Positions 29,301 through 40,500 of a DNA stretch of 64,000 nucleotides are shown in pieces; positions within the stretch are counted from its first letter, which is position 1; every line of letters starts with the position of its first letter. This stretch comes from Todiramphus chloris collaris (taxonomy: Eukaryota; Chordata; Aves; Coraciiformes; Alcedinidae). The position numbers and the translations under genes were made by a program. The stretch covers positions 2,376,767 to 2,440,766 of the forward strand of contig JANVCC010000185.1 of NCBI GenBank assembly GCA_025345505.1, read 5' to 3'. The notes under the pieces were generated by a model that worked only from the letters and a program-made list of their open reading frames with translations, was not told the origin of the DNA and did not search any database.

Positions 29301-32300
29301 TCTGAGGCTGGGTTTCTGGAATAGTAAAGTGACATTCCGTTGCTGCTGTAAGGCAGCTTGATGACTTTGACTTGTACTAGTAGGGCTGCTTTTTTTTTTT
29401 TATTATTTATTATTACCTAAGGCTTTTTCTGTTTTGTTAAACACGAATTTCCTCTTTTGCCAAACCTACAGAAGCAAAGAAATCATTATATTGAAAAATC
29501 AAAAAGAACAGTGGCTGGCCAGATGGATTCTGGGTAAGACCAGAAATGACAAGCCAAGCCTCTGCACACATGACTAGCATATCAAATGGCAGAGGGAATA
29601 GGGAGGAGAGCACTGGGAAATTTGCAACTGTTACACCCATTTTTCTTTTTCTTTCTTTGTTTTCTGACAGCTCCTTCTGAAGGGGAAGTTCAACACAACA
29701 CCAACAAAGCTGGTTCCTACGTCCCTCTCCCCACAGCATCCAGCCAAAGGGTGAGGAGCGTGGTGCGAGGAGCAACAGATGGCCTTGACCTGGCCAAGAG
29801 ACCCTGGACTGCTGACAAGTCCTGAAAACTCAGCCCTCTACCACTCTGAACTATAAGAAATACTTCAGAAAAAAAAAGAATTATTTGCAATATGTTCTCT
29901 GTAGGAAAATACCATCAACCAAGACAGCCTCATTTGCCTTTGGTTTGTATTTGTGGACACCACTATCCCTCAACAGGATGCACGGGAGAATTTAAAGGAG
30001 TTTATTTTGTAGAATTTGCTAGATGTCTAAAATATGCACAATACTCATAGATAGTTTGGCAGTAAAATAATTTGCTGAAAATGTGACCAGGTTTTCTTTG
30101 TATTTTTAATACTGAAAGCATGCTAGGTGAGAAATAAAATAGTATGTATAATATCTCACATACTGTTTTGAAAGCTTGAATGTCCCAGCAGCAGCAAATG
30201 GTCGGAGAGCGAGAGGTAGCTGTAGAGCCCAACTCCTCCCAGTTAGGTGTACAGCAATCCCAGGGACTTGGGCTTCCCTCGGGACAAGCTTTGTTCTGAC
30301 TGGTCTTTTATATGTATTCTCTAAGTGTAAACAACATAAAATTAATGAGCCTCCCAGACCAGATATTTTAAACAATGTATCTTGCAATGTGGGAGAAATC
30401 TGTAAAGAAACCTGATTTTAAAACGTGCCTATTTTGGGATTATTGATGCCAACATAGACATGTTCTGTTTCCTCTGAAAACAAACAATCCCATGACATAA
30501 AAATAGGCAAGTCAATGAGATGCAGACTTTTATAACGTGGGAAATGTTTGTTGAACTGGCATTCTGGTTTTGATTACTTCTAGCTGCTGTAGCGAAACTG
30601 ATTCAAGGCAGTGTTTTCAGAATAGAACAAAAATGTATGTAGACAGACCTACTGCAAATGGGTGAAGTAAAACAGTTCTCCAGAGACCCAGCTCCAATTC
30701 TAAATGCAACAAAATATTCAAACACATATATAGTAAGGGTATGGTAGATGTCCCAACATACTTAACTTTTAAGTTCACCCTTAAAACATCTGAATGGAAA
30801 ACAGTATTTGTAAGAACCCCTTAAAATTTATTGTAAACCAGGAAAAGCACAATGAAATAAAGCACAGTAACACACCTCGTTACCAGATTGTTGTATGGAA
30901 TCCCCCTGGGAAGCTGACAACACATAACACTTTATGAGCTTCAAAGAGCATCTGTATAACTGAAGTCTCACATAAAATTCAACACGGTATAAGCTGCTCC
31001 AAATGGGATTCCACATCCAGCAACATTGTAAGGTAGGAATCAAAGACAGTTTCAGGAAGAGCCTTTGATATTATTCCATAATTAAGGACTACAACTTACT
31101 TTACTGTAAGAAAGGGCTTTAAAGACTGAGGTGACAAGAATCAATATACTCGAGGCACGCTTGACACAAGCCTGTCGCTGGCAGTGGCTGTGGATAACAT
31201 CACGCTGACATCTAATGGCAGCTTTATGTAGTGCTCGCAGGCTTTTCTACTTTAGGGTAAAAAAAAAATATCACAGATTGACAAACAACATATGGTAAAT
31301 GAATACACTGGCTGCAGACAATTTCCCTTTTGAGAGGTAACAGAAAGCTGCAGCTACTGCCCACAGGAGAAACAGAACAGATGTTGCAGAGGCTGATACA
31401 CGTCACACAAATGCTCTTTCTAATTAACTGCCCACCAGACACAACAGAATTCAAGGAAAGATTAAATGAACTCAGGCTTTACTACAGGGTAATACTGAAG
31501 AGTTCTTGTTGACTGGAGCATCCATACTGGAATTCAAACTGACTTAGGTAAATAATAAAGGCAAAATCCAAGGCGAGTTTTCTTTTCATAAGGCCTAGAG
31601 ATTAATTAATCATTTTTCAAGTCCACTCTTGTCTTCCAAAAAGACAAAAAAAAAAAAAAAAATCAAATTCTTTAATTCCTTTATGTATTGAACCAAAACT
31701 TAGCATGAGAAGACATTCAGGTATTATTAAGGGAAGGTTACACTTTTCATTTTTCTCCTGCATAGTCCATTAGCATTTCACCAGCCTTCGCAGCCCGCAG
31801 AATGCATCTGATTTAAAACTCTCAGACCCACAGAGGCATCCACCCCTGTGCACTAAGGGACTTCTGAGTTACTTACAGCCACCTCTTACTAATCCTGATG
31901 CTTTTCTTCACTTCAGCATTCAAGGAAAAACTAAAACTGTATTAAATAACACGATAAAGGAGAGAGATCACCTGTGGAAGCACACAGCAGGAAACAGCAG
32001 GTGGCAGCAGGAACCCTCAGAAGAGCAGGATCGCTGCCCACCGCAGCCCTGGGCTGATTCCAGCTCTGCTGGCAAACACTCGATGACAGAAAAATAAATG
32101 GAATGAAGGGCCATCTAAAATTAGATAGAAGGCCTTCCCTTTTTTGAGTAAAATGCCAACAGAAATTTGTGGATAAGTACACAATGTGTTGCCGAGATAT
32201 TGCAGCTTTCGATGAAGTAAGGTTGCCAGCTTCACCAAGGAGGATAAAGGTCTTAACTGCCTGTTTTTTACTCAGATGGCAGAGTAAATGAATAGGTGCT

Positions 32301-34041
32301 TCCTCTTCTGCACTGAAACAAAGTAAACCAATGCCATACAGTTTTTTTAATGCTCGAGTCACACTGCTTTTAAAAGCACTTGCTATTGGCACCGGATTAG
32401 ATTTTTCTAGTGCCATATCTGCTATGTGGTGACCAGGGTTCACCACAGCTTAACTACTTTGTTTTCACAAAACCTCTTCCTCCCATTTCAAGCACATCCT
32501 TCCTGCCTGATCAACACTGAGACACTCTAAGCAGCCTATTTGCCAGAAGACCCTAAGGTCTAGAAACCCATTTATTCTAGTTTAATTACACCATGTGATA
32601 TTTATGACCCAGGGTGAGATATCACATCAGACTGCTTCATGGTATTTCAGAGCTGTATGGACACGACAACCTGAGAAGGAAGGAACCTTGTATCAGTTCT
32701 CATATGGGCAGCTCAAAGGTTCTCTCTTCCGTATTTCAAAGAATGTCCCCTACCTGTTAAATATTCACAGCAGTTTGGGCCATTTTCACATTTTCTTCCA
32801 TCTTTCTTATGGATGGTTTGCATGGTAGGGAAATGGGAAGTGACACAATGAATTTCAGAGAAGTATCTCAATCAAATCACCTTAAACATTAGCTTGCAGT
32901 TGCACTGCTCCTGCTTAGGCCTTGCAGAAGGTCAGTAAAACTGCTGCTGGTGGAGCTGCTTTCACCCATGTGGTTTACCCATTGTACCTACTCCACGGGT
33001 GAAGAAAGACACAGCCTACAAAATTGTTTAGATTCATTTTGCAAGACTAGAGGTAAACTCACACAGAATTGTAGACAAGGGAAAAAACCCAGAAATATTG
33101 AGGAATTGATAATATCAGGCCAGCAGGTGTCAGCACTCCGAAACGCACCAGTAGCGACTGACGATGCTCCTATCACTGGGAGACCAAGAAACAGGACCAC
33201 ATTTCAGCATCCAGCTCTTCGCTCCTGCACACGTTCTTCTCAACCAATGCTGCTGAACCAAAAACTTTGCTCCTCTGGTACATAACGTAAAGCAAAATTC
33301 AGGCTACCTCCAAGGAGGAGCCTCAGCACAGACTAACAGCAACACTTGAAATAAATCCCTGTGTGTTCTAACAATCTCATGCCGGGTTTCGTTGACAGGC
33401 TGCAGTGTGCTTTACAAAGAAGCAAACAACAACGCACTGTCAGCGCAGCGGCGCAACAGGAGCTGGCATGTGCCCACGAACCACCAACATCTCACACACT
33501 AATCAAAGTTAAGGAAGAGCTATAAATCCTCGACAGACTTCCTAAGCTAGCCCCCTATGGAATTCAACCTTAGACCCTTTTTCAGATGCGGCAATCTTTA
33601 TGTCACCTGTCACGTGTATGTGACTGTGTGCGTCATCACGTGTTTCTGCACACACCTTGTTTCTGTGGGATGGACCTTGTGGAGAAGCAGCAGAGATGAC
33701 AACTTTGGCACCTTCAAAATGGGATGAAAGCTGCGAGCTCTCCAGTGGTGTCCTGAAAAAGGTCGGGGAAAAAAAAAAGCATTAACGCTTGAAACCTGAG
33801 GTGAATTTTTGAAAAGCAAAGGGGGATTTTTTCCCCCCTCAGGGAATTGGTTTTTTTCCCCACTTTGTTTTTTAAAATTGTTTTAATTCCTACTTTGTAC
33901 ACACGGGCACACTCTGGATCAGCAAGATCACAGAAGGAATCATGGCGTGCTCCTCAAACGGGGCGGTTAAAAGGTAGATGTTACCCGTCTGAGAGCTGCC
34001 TCTACTCATTTTCAGGCGAGACCAGCAAAACCCATCAATCC
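26306..34041. other. Intergenic DNA upstream of STOM, no gene recognised
   Basis: AT-rich sequence with a poly-A tract and scattered T runs. The minus-strand frame at 31931-32446 is long but opens at a non-ATG codon and has no recognisable domain. Confidence 0.65.
31646..31662 (+). repeat. Poly-A tract (A17)
   Basis: Seventeen A in intergenic DNA. There is no recognisable retroposed gene upstream of it. Confidence 0.85.
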
Positions 34042-34168
34042 TCACAGAATCCCAGGCTGGTTTGGGTCGGAAAGGACCTTAAAGATCCTCTGGTTCCCAG
34101 CCCCAGCCGTGGTCAGGGACACCTCCCACACCAGAGCACGTAGCTCCAGGCCCCTTCCAGCCCGGGCT
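34042..34168 (-). mobile_element. CR1 LINE 3' fragment abutting the STOM CpG island
   Basis: cacagaatcccaggctggtt, then ggaaaggaccttaaagatcc, then gtcagggacacctcccacacc are hallmarks of a reverse-oriented CR1 3' end. It stops at the edge of the CpG island, about 380 bases before the STOM ATG. Confidence 0.87.
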
Positions 34169-34545
34169 ACGCGTCCCACGAGGCCTGAGCACAAGGGGCC
34201 TGAGCACGAGGGGCCCTGGCTGCACCGCTCCCCGCTCCGGGGCCCACGGGGCCTGCTCACCGCGGCCGTTCCGCTGCCCGCCGGGCCCGCTCCTCCCGCC
34301 TCCTCATCCTCCCTCCCGCCCCCTCCAGCCCCCTCTGTCTCCACAGCCGCCCCCGCCAGCCCCCGGGGCCACGCGCTCTCCCCCGGGGGATGCGGGCGGC
34401 GCGGGAGCGTCGCGAGCCCCGCAGCTCTCAGCGGCCGCGGCCACACCCGGGCTGGGGCGGGGCCGGGCCGGGCTGGGCGGGGCCTGAGCGCGGGGCTCGG
34501 GGCAGCGGGAGCTCGGCGGGGACGGCGGCGGCGGCAGCGGCGACC

Positions 34546-34594
34546 ATGGCGGATCACGAGGCGGGGATGGCGCCCAAGACCCGGCGGGGGCAAG
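34546..34594 (+). CDS. STOM: STOM coding exon 1 (residues 1-16)
   Basis: ATG in the context gcgaccATGg, ending CAA-G before gtaccc. It encodes 16 residues plus one base of codon 17. The sequence is basic in KTRRG and has no serine. It shows no clear similarity to the human N-terminus, which is normal for this variable tail. It lies in the CpG island. Confidence 0.92.
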
Positions 34595-37500
34595 GTACCC
34601 GGGGGGCTGGAGGGGGCCGGGGGTGGGAGGGACGGCCCCTCAGCGTGGTCGCTCCGAGCCCGGGGGCGCCTGGCTGTCTCTTTCCGGTTTTTCCCTTTCG
34701 GTTTTCATTCTTTGCCGTGTTTAGTCGCTGAGGAAAAGTTTGCGGGTCCTTCCCTAAAGTTAAACGCTGCGGAAAGAGCGAGGAGCGGCTCTGCCTCAGC
34801 TCCCGGGCAGCCCCTGCTTGCCGCTTTCCTCAGCCCCCGCAACTTCGCGGAGCTCCCCGACTCCCGGTGTGCCCGGGTGTGCCCCGGCCCCCGGTGTGCC
34901 CGATTCCCGGTGTGCCCGGTTCCCGGCTCTTGAGGACCCGCTCCCGGAGGGCTCGGCAGCATCGCTGCGGGGCTGGCCCCGGTTGCGCAATTTGGGCTTT
35001 TTTTTTTTTGCTTTTTTTTTTTTTTTTTTTAATCTGCGTGTGTTTTGTTTCCCCGTGCCAACGCTCACTCGCATCACTGACGGGAAAACTAAACAACTCA
35101 TTAAGAGCGGAGTCATCAGAAGTGATCCCCGAGGCACTGCACCAGTAAATGAGAAGGAAAAGAATTTGGGGACTGGTTGTTTACACCGCGAGTGCTTTCC
35201 ATTTGGGCGAGGGTTGAGATAGGCGGAACTGGAGGGACCAGTAAAAAACAACTAAATTTCCTCAAGTGGGGCAAGGAAGCTGCAGTCAGGATTTTACTGC
35301 TGGGTAGCAGGTGTGAGCGTGACTCCGGGCGGGCAGCTTTGGGGTGATGCATTAAAACTCCGTGTCCCTGGAAGCCGGAGCGTTGCCCTGTTCCTTGCAT
35401 TGTTCAGAGACAGAGCTCAGAAACTCATGATTTATTTTACGGTTTCGTCACTTGCGAGCGAAGAAGGAAATGTTATTTATAAGATGGCTTTATATACAAG
35501 AGCCTTGGCTAGGTAATCTGAGTGGTTGTATAAATAACTGTGGATCTATGTGGGCCCCATGGCACATGCTGGCTCTTCTATCCTTGGAGAGGATCTACAT
35601 TTCATTCTGTGAATGTGTTCGTTATTAATACCTAACAGTGCTCGCTGATGCTAACCGTGTCTGGGACTTGGCGAGCCTTTTGCTCTACGTGCTGCTGAGG
35701 TTGTTTCTTCAGTAGTTACTGTGTGATGGGGTGTTCTGGAGGCTAAAGCTGCCTGCCCGTTATTTTTGTCATAATAAAGTATCCACGGAGTAAATGGCAT
35801 TAGACAAAAATGTAGTTATTGGATGTAGTAATTTTGGCTAACTCCCCTGGGAAGTGCTTTGAGGAGCATCTGAAAAGATATTTCGTTCTCACTGAAGGTA
35901 GTATGCCTTATTCCTGATTGTTTGCTAATTAGTAAATGATAATAGCAGACATTGAATAAGTATCCTAGAATAACACCTTCAGTCATCTCGGGCTGTCCTG
36001 GGTTTGACCGAGCAGCGTGACAGTGGAACTCCCGGAGAGCATTGCTCACCTCGCATTCAGTCCGGTTGATCTTCTGTATGCATTTTAATTTAAACGTGCT
36101 GGGTTTTTGGTGTGGCTGTGGGGGAAGGTCCCGTCCTTTCCTGGACTGAGGAGTTGGGTGCATTTCTGCCGTTTGACAGCGATGTGCTCGTTTGTGTGGT
36201 GTAGTTTGTGAGAAGAAAATAAATCGCAAGCGGCTGCCACACCCCAGGCGGTAATGAGAATTTAAGCCTCCGGCACTAAGTGTTTCTGATAAATTGTTAA
36301 TACTGTTTGATGATTTCTTCCTGAAGTAACGTAACTGTTCCATCAGCCTTAAAGGGATCGAAGCCTGGCCCAATTAAAATTGCTTTGGATACTCTTTCAC
36401 CATCTAACGTCTTTTCCCAACGTTCACAACCAACGGAATAGTTGAAATGGAGTCAGTGTCTTCATCATTAAAGAATATCATCTCTAAGTTACTTATGTGA
36501 TTAATAGCAGTTCTGTGACTAGGGGTAACAGCTGTAATACAAAAGAAAAAGACAAGTTGATGATTATGATTATATTTTCTAGGCCTTGTAAGTCACAGTG
36601 CCTTTCAGATGAGGGCCAGCTCCCAACAGCAGTAGCGGTGGAGAAAACGCAGTGTACTCCGTGTTTTTAACACCATCCCAGCTTTCAGTGGTGTCTCTTT
36701 TTTTGAAGCCATGCCATTGTTTTTCTCCCTGCTTTTTCAGCAGCTGTGGACAGCACAGTGTATGAACATTTAAACACACATCCCCTCGTTGGGTGGGCAG
36801 GGATGTGCCTCATCTGCAAGAGGTGCACCTGAGGCAGCATGTTCCACCTGCACCACCTCTGTCAGTCTCACTTCAGCGCTGTTTAGAATCCGTTACCAGT
36901 GAGCCTGGTGGAGAAATATGGCAGGAACGGCCCGTTGAGGAAATTACCCAAGTCCCATGAATGAGATGTTCAACAATTGCAGCAAGAACAGCTCATTCCC
37001 CAGATGCCAAGCATGCTTCCTGGATTTCTTACCGTTTTTCACGAGACAGGGTCTCTCTTGCTTTTTGCATTGTGAAATACAGCACAGGACGGGACAGTTG
37101 CAGTTGCCAACTCAAACGTGCACTTACTCAATCCTGAAATTTTACATCGTTTGAGTTGTGACTTCTACCTTCATGTTCAGCAGGGAAGAAGACGGGTAAT
37201 CTGTAGTTTCTGTAGAGAGGTAGGTTGTTGGTGGTGAAGATTTGATGTTCAACCTAGAGTAGAACTGAAGCGGGATCCTCAGCTCCTTTACAAGGAGTAA
37301 AAGAGAGAGGGAGACTTTTCCTTCTATCGGTGGAGATTGTGAATACGTTTTTTATGGTTTTAGGCTGGCTAATACCTTGCTGATAAATGGAAGGTAATGT
37401 TCCCTTCACTAATGAGTTTACAGGAGGTGTTTAGTGCTGACAGATGCTTAATACAGACTGATTCGTGCAGGGAATGCATCTCCTTGACTTCCACAGAAGG

Positions 37501-40500
37501 CCTGGAAGTTACTCCTTTAGTCTGCTATTTCCACTACATAATAATAAACTCATGAGGGAGTGTCTTCAGGTGGCTTTCCGTAGAGGAACTTTAAAATGAC
37601 ACATGATATGACGTGCCCTTGAGGGTTATTACACCTCTGTGTGACCGGGATACACGTAATAGCTGAGAGAGCCAGTGGATTCAGAAGCTTTGAGTAACTT
37701 CGTGTGAGAAAACCTGATTATTCTCCACCACCTCCGTATTCCATCTGACTTGAAACGAGTAGCACTGAGACCTCCAGTCAGGGAAAACTTCAGTATTGGT
37801 TCCCATTTATTTTGCTGACTTCTGTGACTTCACATAAGGTGGATCTAAATTTCCAAAGCACATCCGATTACTTGCTGTTACTCACTTCCAAGTTTAGTGA
37901 TATCTAAGGACTGTTCTGTCTCACTTCCCTCTTTATCTAAGGCGTGCACTGCTGAGTTCAGTTGCGGGTACAATAAAATGCTTACTCTTGTATCTAGAGT
38001 TGTTAAAATCAATGGGTATTTTTCAAACTCGAGATCCCACTTTATAATAAAATGGGTTCTACCTAAAAAAAAAAACCTGCTAGGGTGGAGACTCAGAGAC
38101 TTAGTTCTTACAACCAGCCAGTTTTGTTGTACAGATTGAATCGTAGGCGTGTTTGGTGAATCTAGAAAGCAGCTCGTTATGGAATTCCAGGTAGAACTAA
38201 ACTAAAACTTCCAGATTCTTGAATGCAGCTCTTTTCTGAGCAAGCTGCTGAATGCAGTCTGTTAGGTGGCAAGATCCCAGGTCTTCAAGGATCTGCGGTG
38301 TTGATCAAGTTAGGATATTGTTTGCATCACTGTAAGGGGGTATTACAGTTCAGCAAGACCAGGGAGTCTGGTCCTGAAGCAACATTCTTTCATCTAATGT
38401 GAGAACTGTGCTTTCTGAAGCTTTCTGGGTTCTTACCACTTGGTACTTTTGCCTTTTTCAAGGATGAAAGGATGAATTTCAGTATCTCCACGGTAGGAAC
38501 GTGGGGATTGTGAGTGCTGGGTTTCACTCTGAGATATCCCCCCTTGGCAGCAGGCCCCTGGCAGCCTGGTAGGAGCTTGGCTGATAGGAGCAGAAACTTC
38601 CGGCAGCTTTCAGAGTGCTTCCCAGCACGTCCTCATCTTCTCATGGTGCACTGCTGGCTTTAGCTGCCTAGCATTTGAAACCACTGGCTCCTGTGAGCTG
38701 CTGGTTCTGCAGATGCCTTTGGTTGGTGTCATTTCATGACAGGGAACTATCAGGTTTGTCTTCTAAGCGTTAGGAGTCTCTGGCCAAGAAATGCTTTATA
38801 GAGGCTTTATTTGATGTCCAGCTAATCTTGCACTGCATCTTACCCTACTTCCTAAACCAACAGTTCTGAGAATTGTGATGTTCTTAGGTCTTCACCTGTG
38901 ACAGCTGCACCACAGACCAAACTCTGAATGTCCTCTCGCTGGGGCAGATAGGCTGTGGGGTGTTTCTATTTCACTTCTTAACCAGGAGCTGTTTGGACTT
39001 CCTCAGGCAGTAACAGAACAGGATTTCTACTGCTGCCTGTTGGTCATTCTGCTAGAGAAAACTGGGGGAGAGGGAGACATCTGAGAGTCTGTATGTACAT
39101 GTTAGCATACTTAGTTCTGCATAAGTGTTACTTGGATTGCATTCTGCCCTCAGCTATCTTGTGCAACTTCTAGAGACTAATGAAAATGAAAACAGAATTT
39201 GGCTTTTAATTTGACATCTGGTCTAAACCTAAGGAGCTGGGTCAGAGGAGCGGTGCTAACAGTGCCTTATCTCAAGGAATGTTCAGCATAAATTGTAGGC
39301 ATTTGCTTTAACAAGCACTCTTGGGTTTTAGAATTGGAAAAACTGTGCTCTTTTCTTTCAGATGACCCTGATACTGGCCTTGGTTTGTGTGGATGGATCC
39401 TGGTGATCACTTCGCTCTTTTTCACTATTATTACATTTCCTGTATCCATCTGGTTGTGCATAAAGGTAAAATTGTTCATTGCTAAGTTGAAGTAAAACTT
39501 TGAGCAGTACAGATGCTTCCCAGCCATTGTTATTGTTCTCTATTTGTTTTAGCTCTGATCTTTCCTAACTACAGCAGATGGTGTGTAGCAGACCCCAGCG
39601 TTTCAGTGCATCGATCTTCAACCCAGAAAAAACCCAAACCTGTGATTACAGGATGTAGTCAAAACAGTTTTTGCACTGACATCTTTACTACTTCTACCCG
39701 ATTGTCATTAGTATAGAAGCTGAGAACGTTTGCAAGAATGCATTATTACTCTGGGAGGACTGATAGTTTAAATTTTTAATTGATTTTTTTAAGGAGATCT
39801 CTCCCTGTGTGTGTACATGTGTGTGGTTATGAGGTGTGTAAGTAGAAAGGTGTGTAGGTATGTAGACATTTGTGGCTGTGACAGATTCATAGAGATTCTG
39901 AAAACAGCAAACTCTAAGTGATCACAGGTGACAGTTTCCAAACGGAAGGAGGCAACTCCCGCGTTGTTCTGGCTGACACGCCACGCCAGAATTAGAGCTG
40001 GAAAAGCCCCAGCTGGGTCACATACAGTGCACTTGGATTTGTTGCTGCCAGGACATTCCTGACGGCCGCTTCTAGTGCGTGGTCCTGCCCAGATGCCCTG
40101 CTGCAGCCTTTGCAGTTGGTAGGTGGTGCCACAGGCTGAAGAATATTTCTTGTGGTATATTGTCCTGATTGTTCCTTCTGCTGTTAGCTTTTTGATGATA
40201 AAATTTAGGCTAAAATTCTCAAAAGCAGCCAGTACAGAAATGAAATGTAATGTACGTTAACATTTGAGACTTCAAACCATCTTAGAGTAGTGTGTACATA
40301 GTTTGGAACCCATCACGTGGCTTCTGGAAACCCTTACATGGCATCCAACTATTTCTTACAGATTATAAAGGAGTACGAGCGAGCCATCATATTCAGACTG
40401 GGACGCATCTTGAAAGGGGGAGCAAAGGGACCGGGTACGTCCTGGAGAACATTCTTGGTATTTGTTCCGATTAAGTCATCGGTAAAGTACTAGCTGTTTG

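Larger units (their letters stand above)
34170..34990 (+). promoter_or_regulatory. STOM: CpG island promoter of STOM
   Basis: A dense GC- and CpG-rich block spans the STOM start codon and stands out sharply from the AT-rich flanks. GC boxes of the Sp1/KLF type are visible at 34454-34463 and 34475-34483, about 70-90 bases before the ATG. A GGC-rich 5' UTR follows at 34515-34543. No TATA box is apparent. This fits a broadly expressed housekeeping-type promoter. The exact transcription start cannot be set from the sequence. Confidence 0.85.
34595..39361 (+). other. STOM: STOM intron 1, non-coding
   Basis: This 4.8 kb first intron starts with the rest of the CpG island, the tandem repeat and the poly-T tract. 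Beyond about 35.1 kb it is ordinary AT-rich sequence. I see no further exon, RNA gene or identifiable transposon in it. Confidence 0.8.

Noticed and set aside
31931..32446. 171-codon minus-strand open frame
   Set aside because: It opens at GTG, has no known domain and mixed composition. A chance frame is the simplest reading.
34109..34933. 274-codon open frame across the STOM 5' end
   Set aside because: It lies in the CpG island, where stop codons are rare, runs through the STOM exon 1 donor in another frame, and has a low-complexity Pro/Arg/Gly/Ala composition. It is a composition artefact.
35816..36373. 185-codon minus-strand open frame in STOM intron 1
   Set aside because: No recognisable domain, no splice context. 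At this window size a few frames of this length are expected by chance (rough estimate from stop-codon frequency), especially when non-ATG starts are counted.
39980..40140. Possible old CR1 fragment in STOM intron 2
   Set aside because: A short agctggaaaagcccc-like motif resembles CR1, but the neighbouring landmarks are missing.
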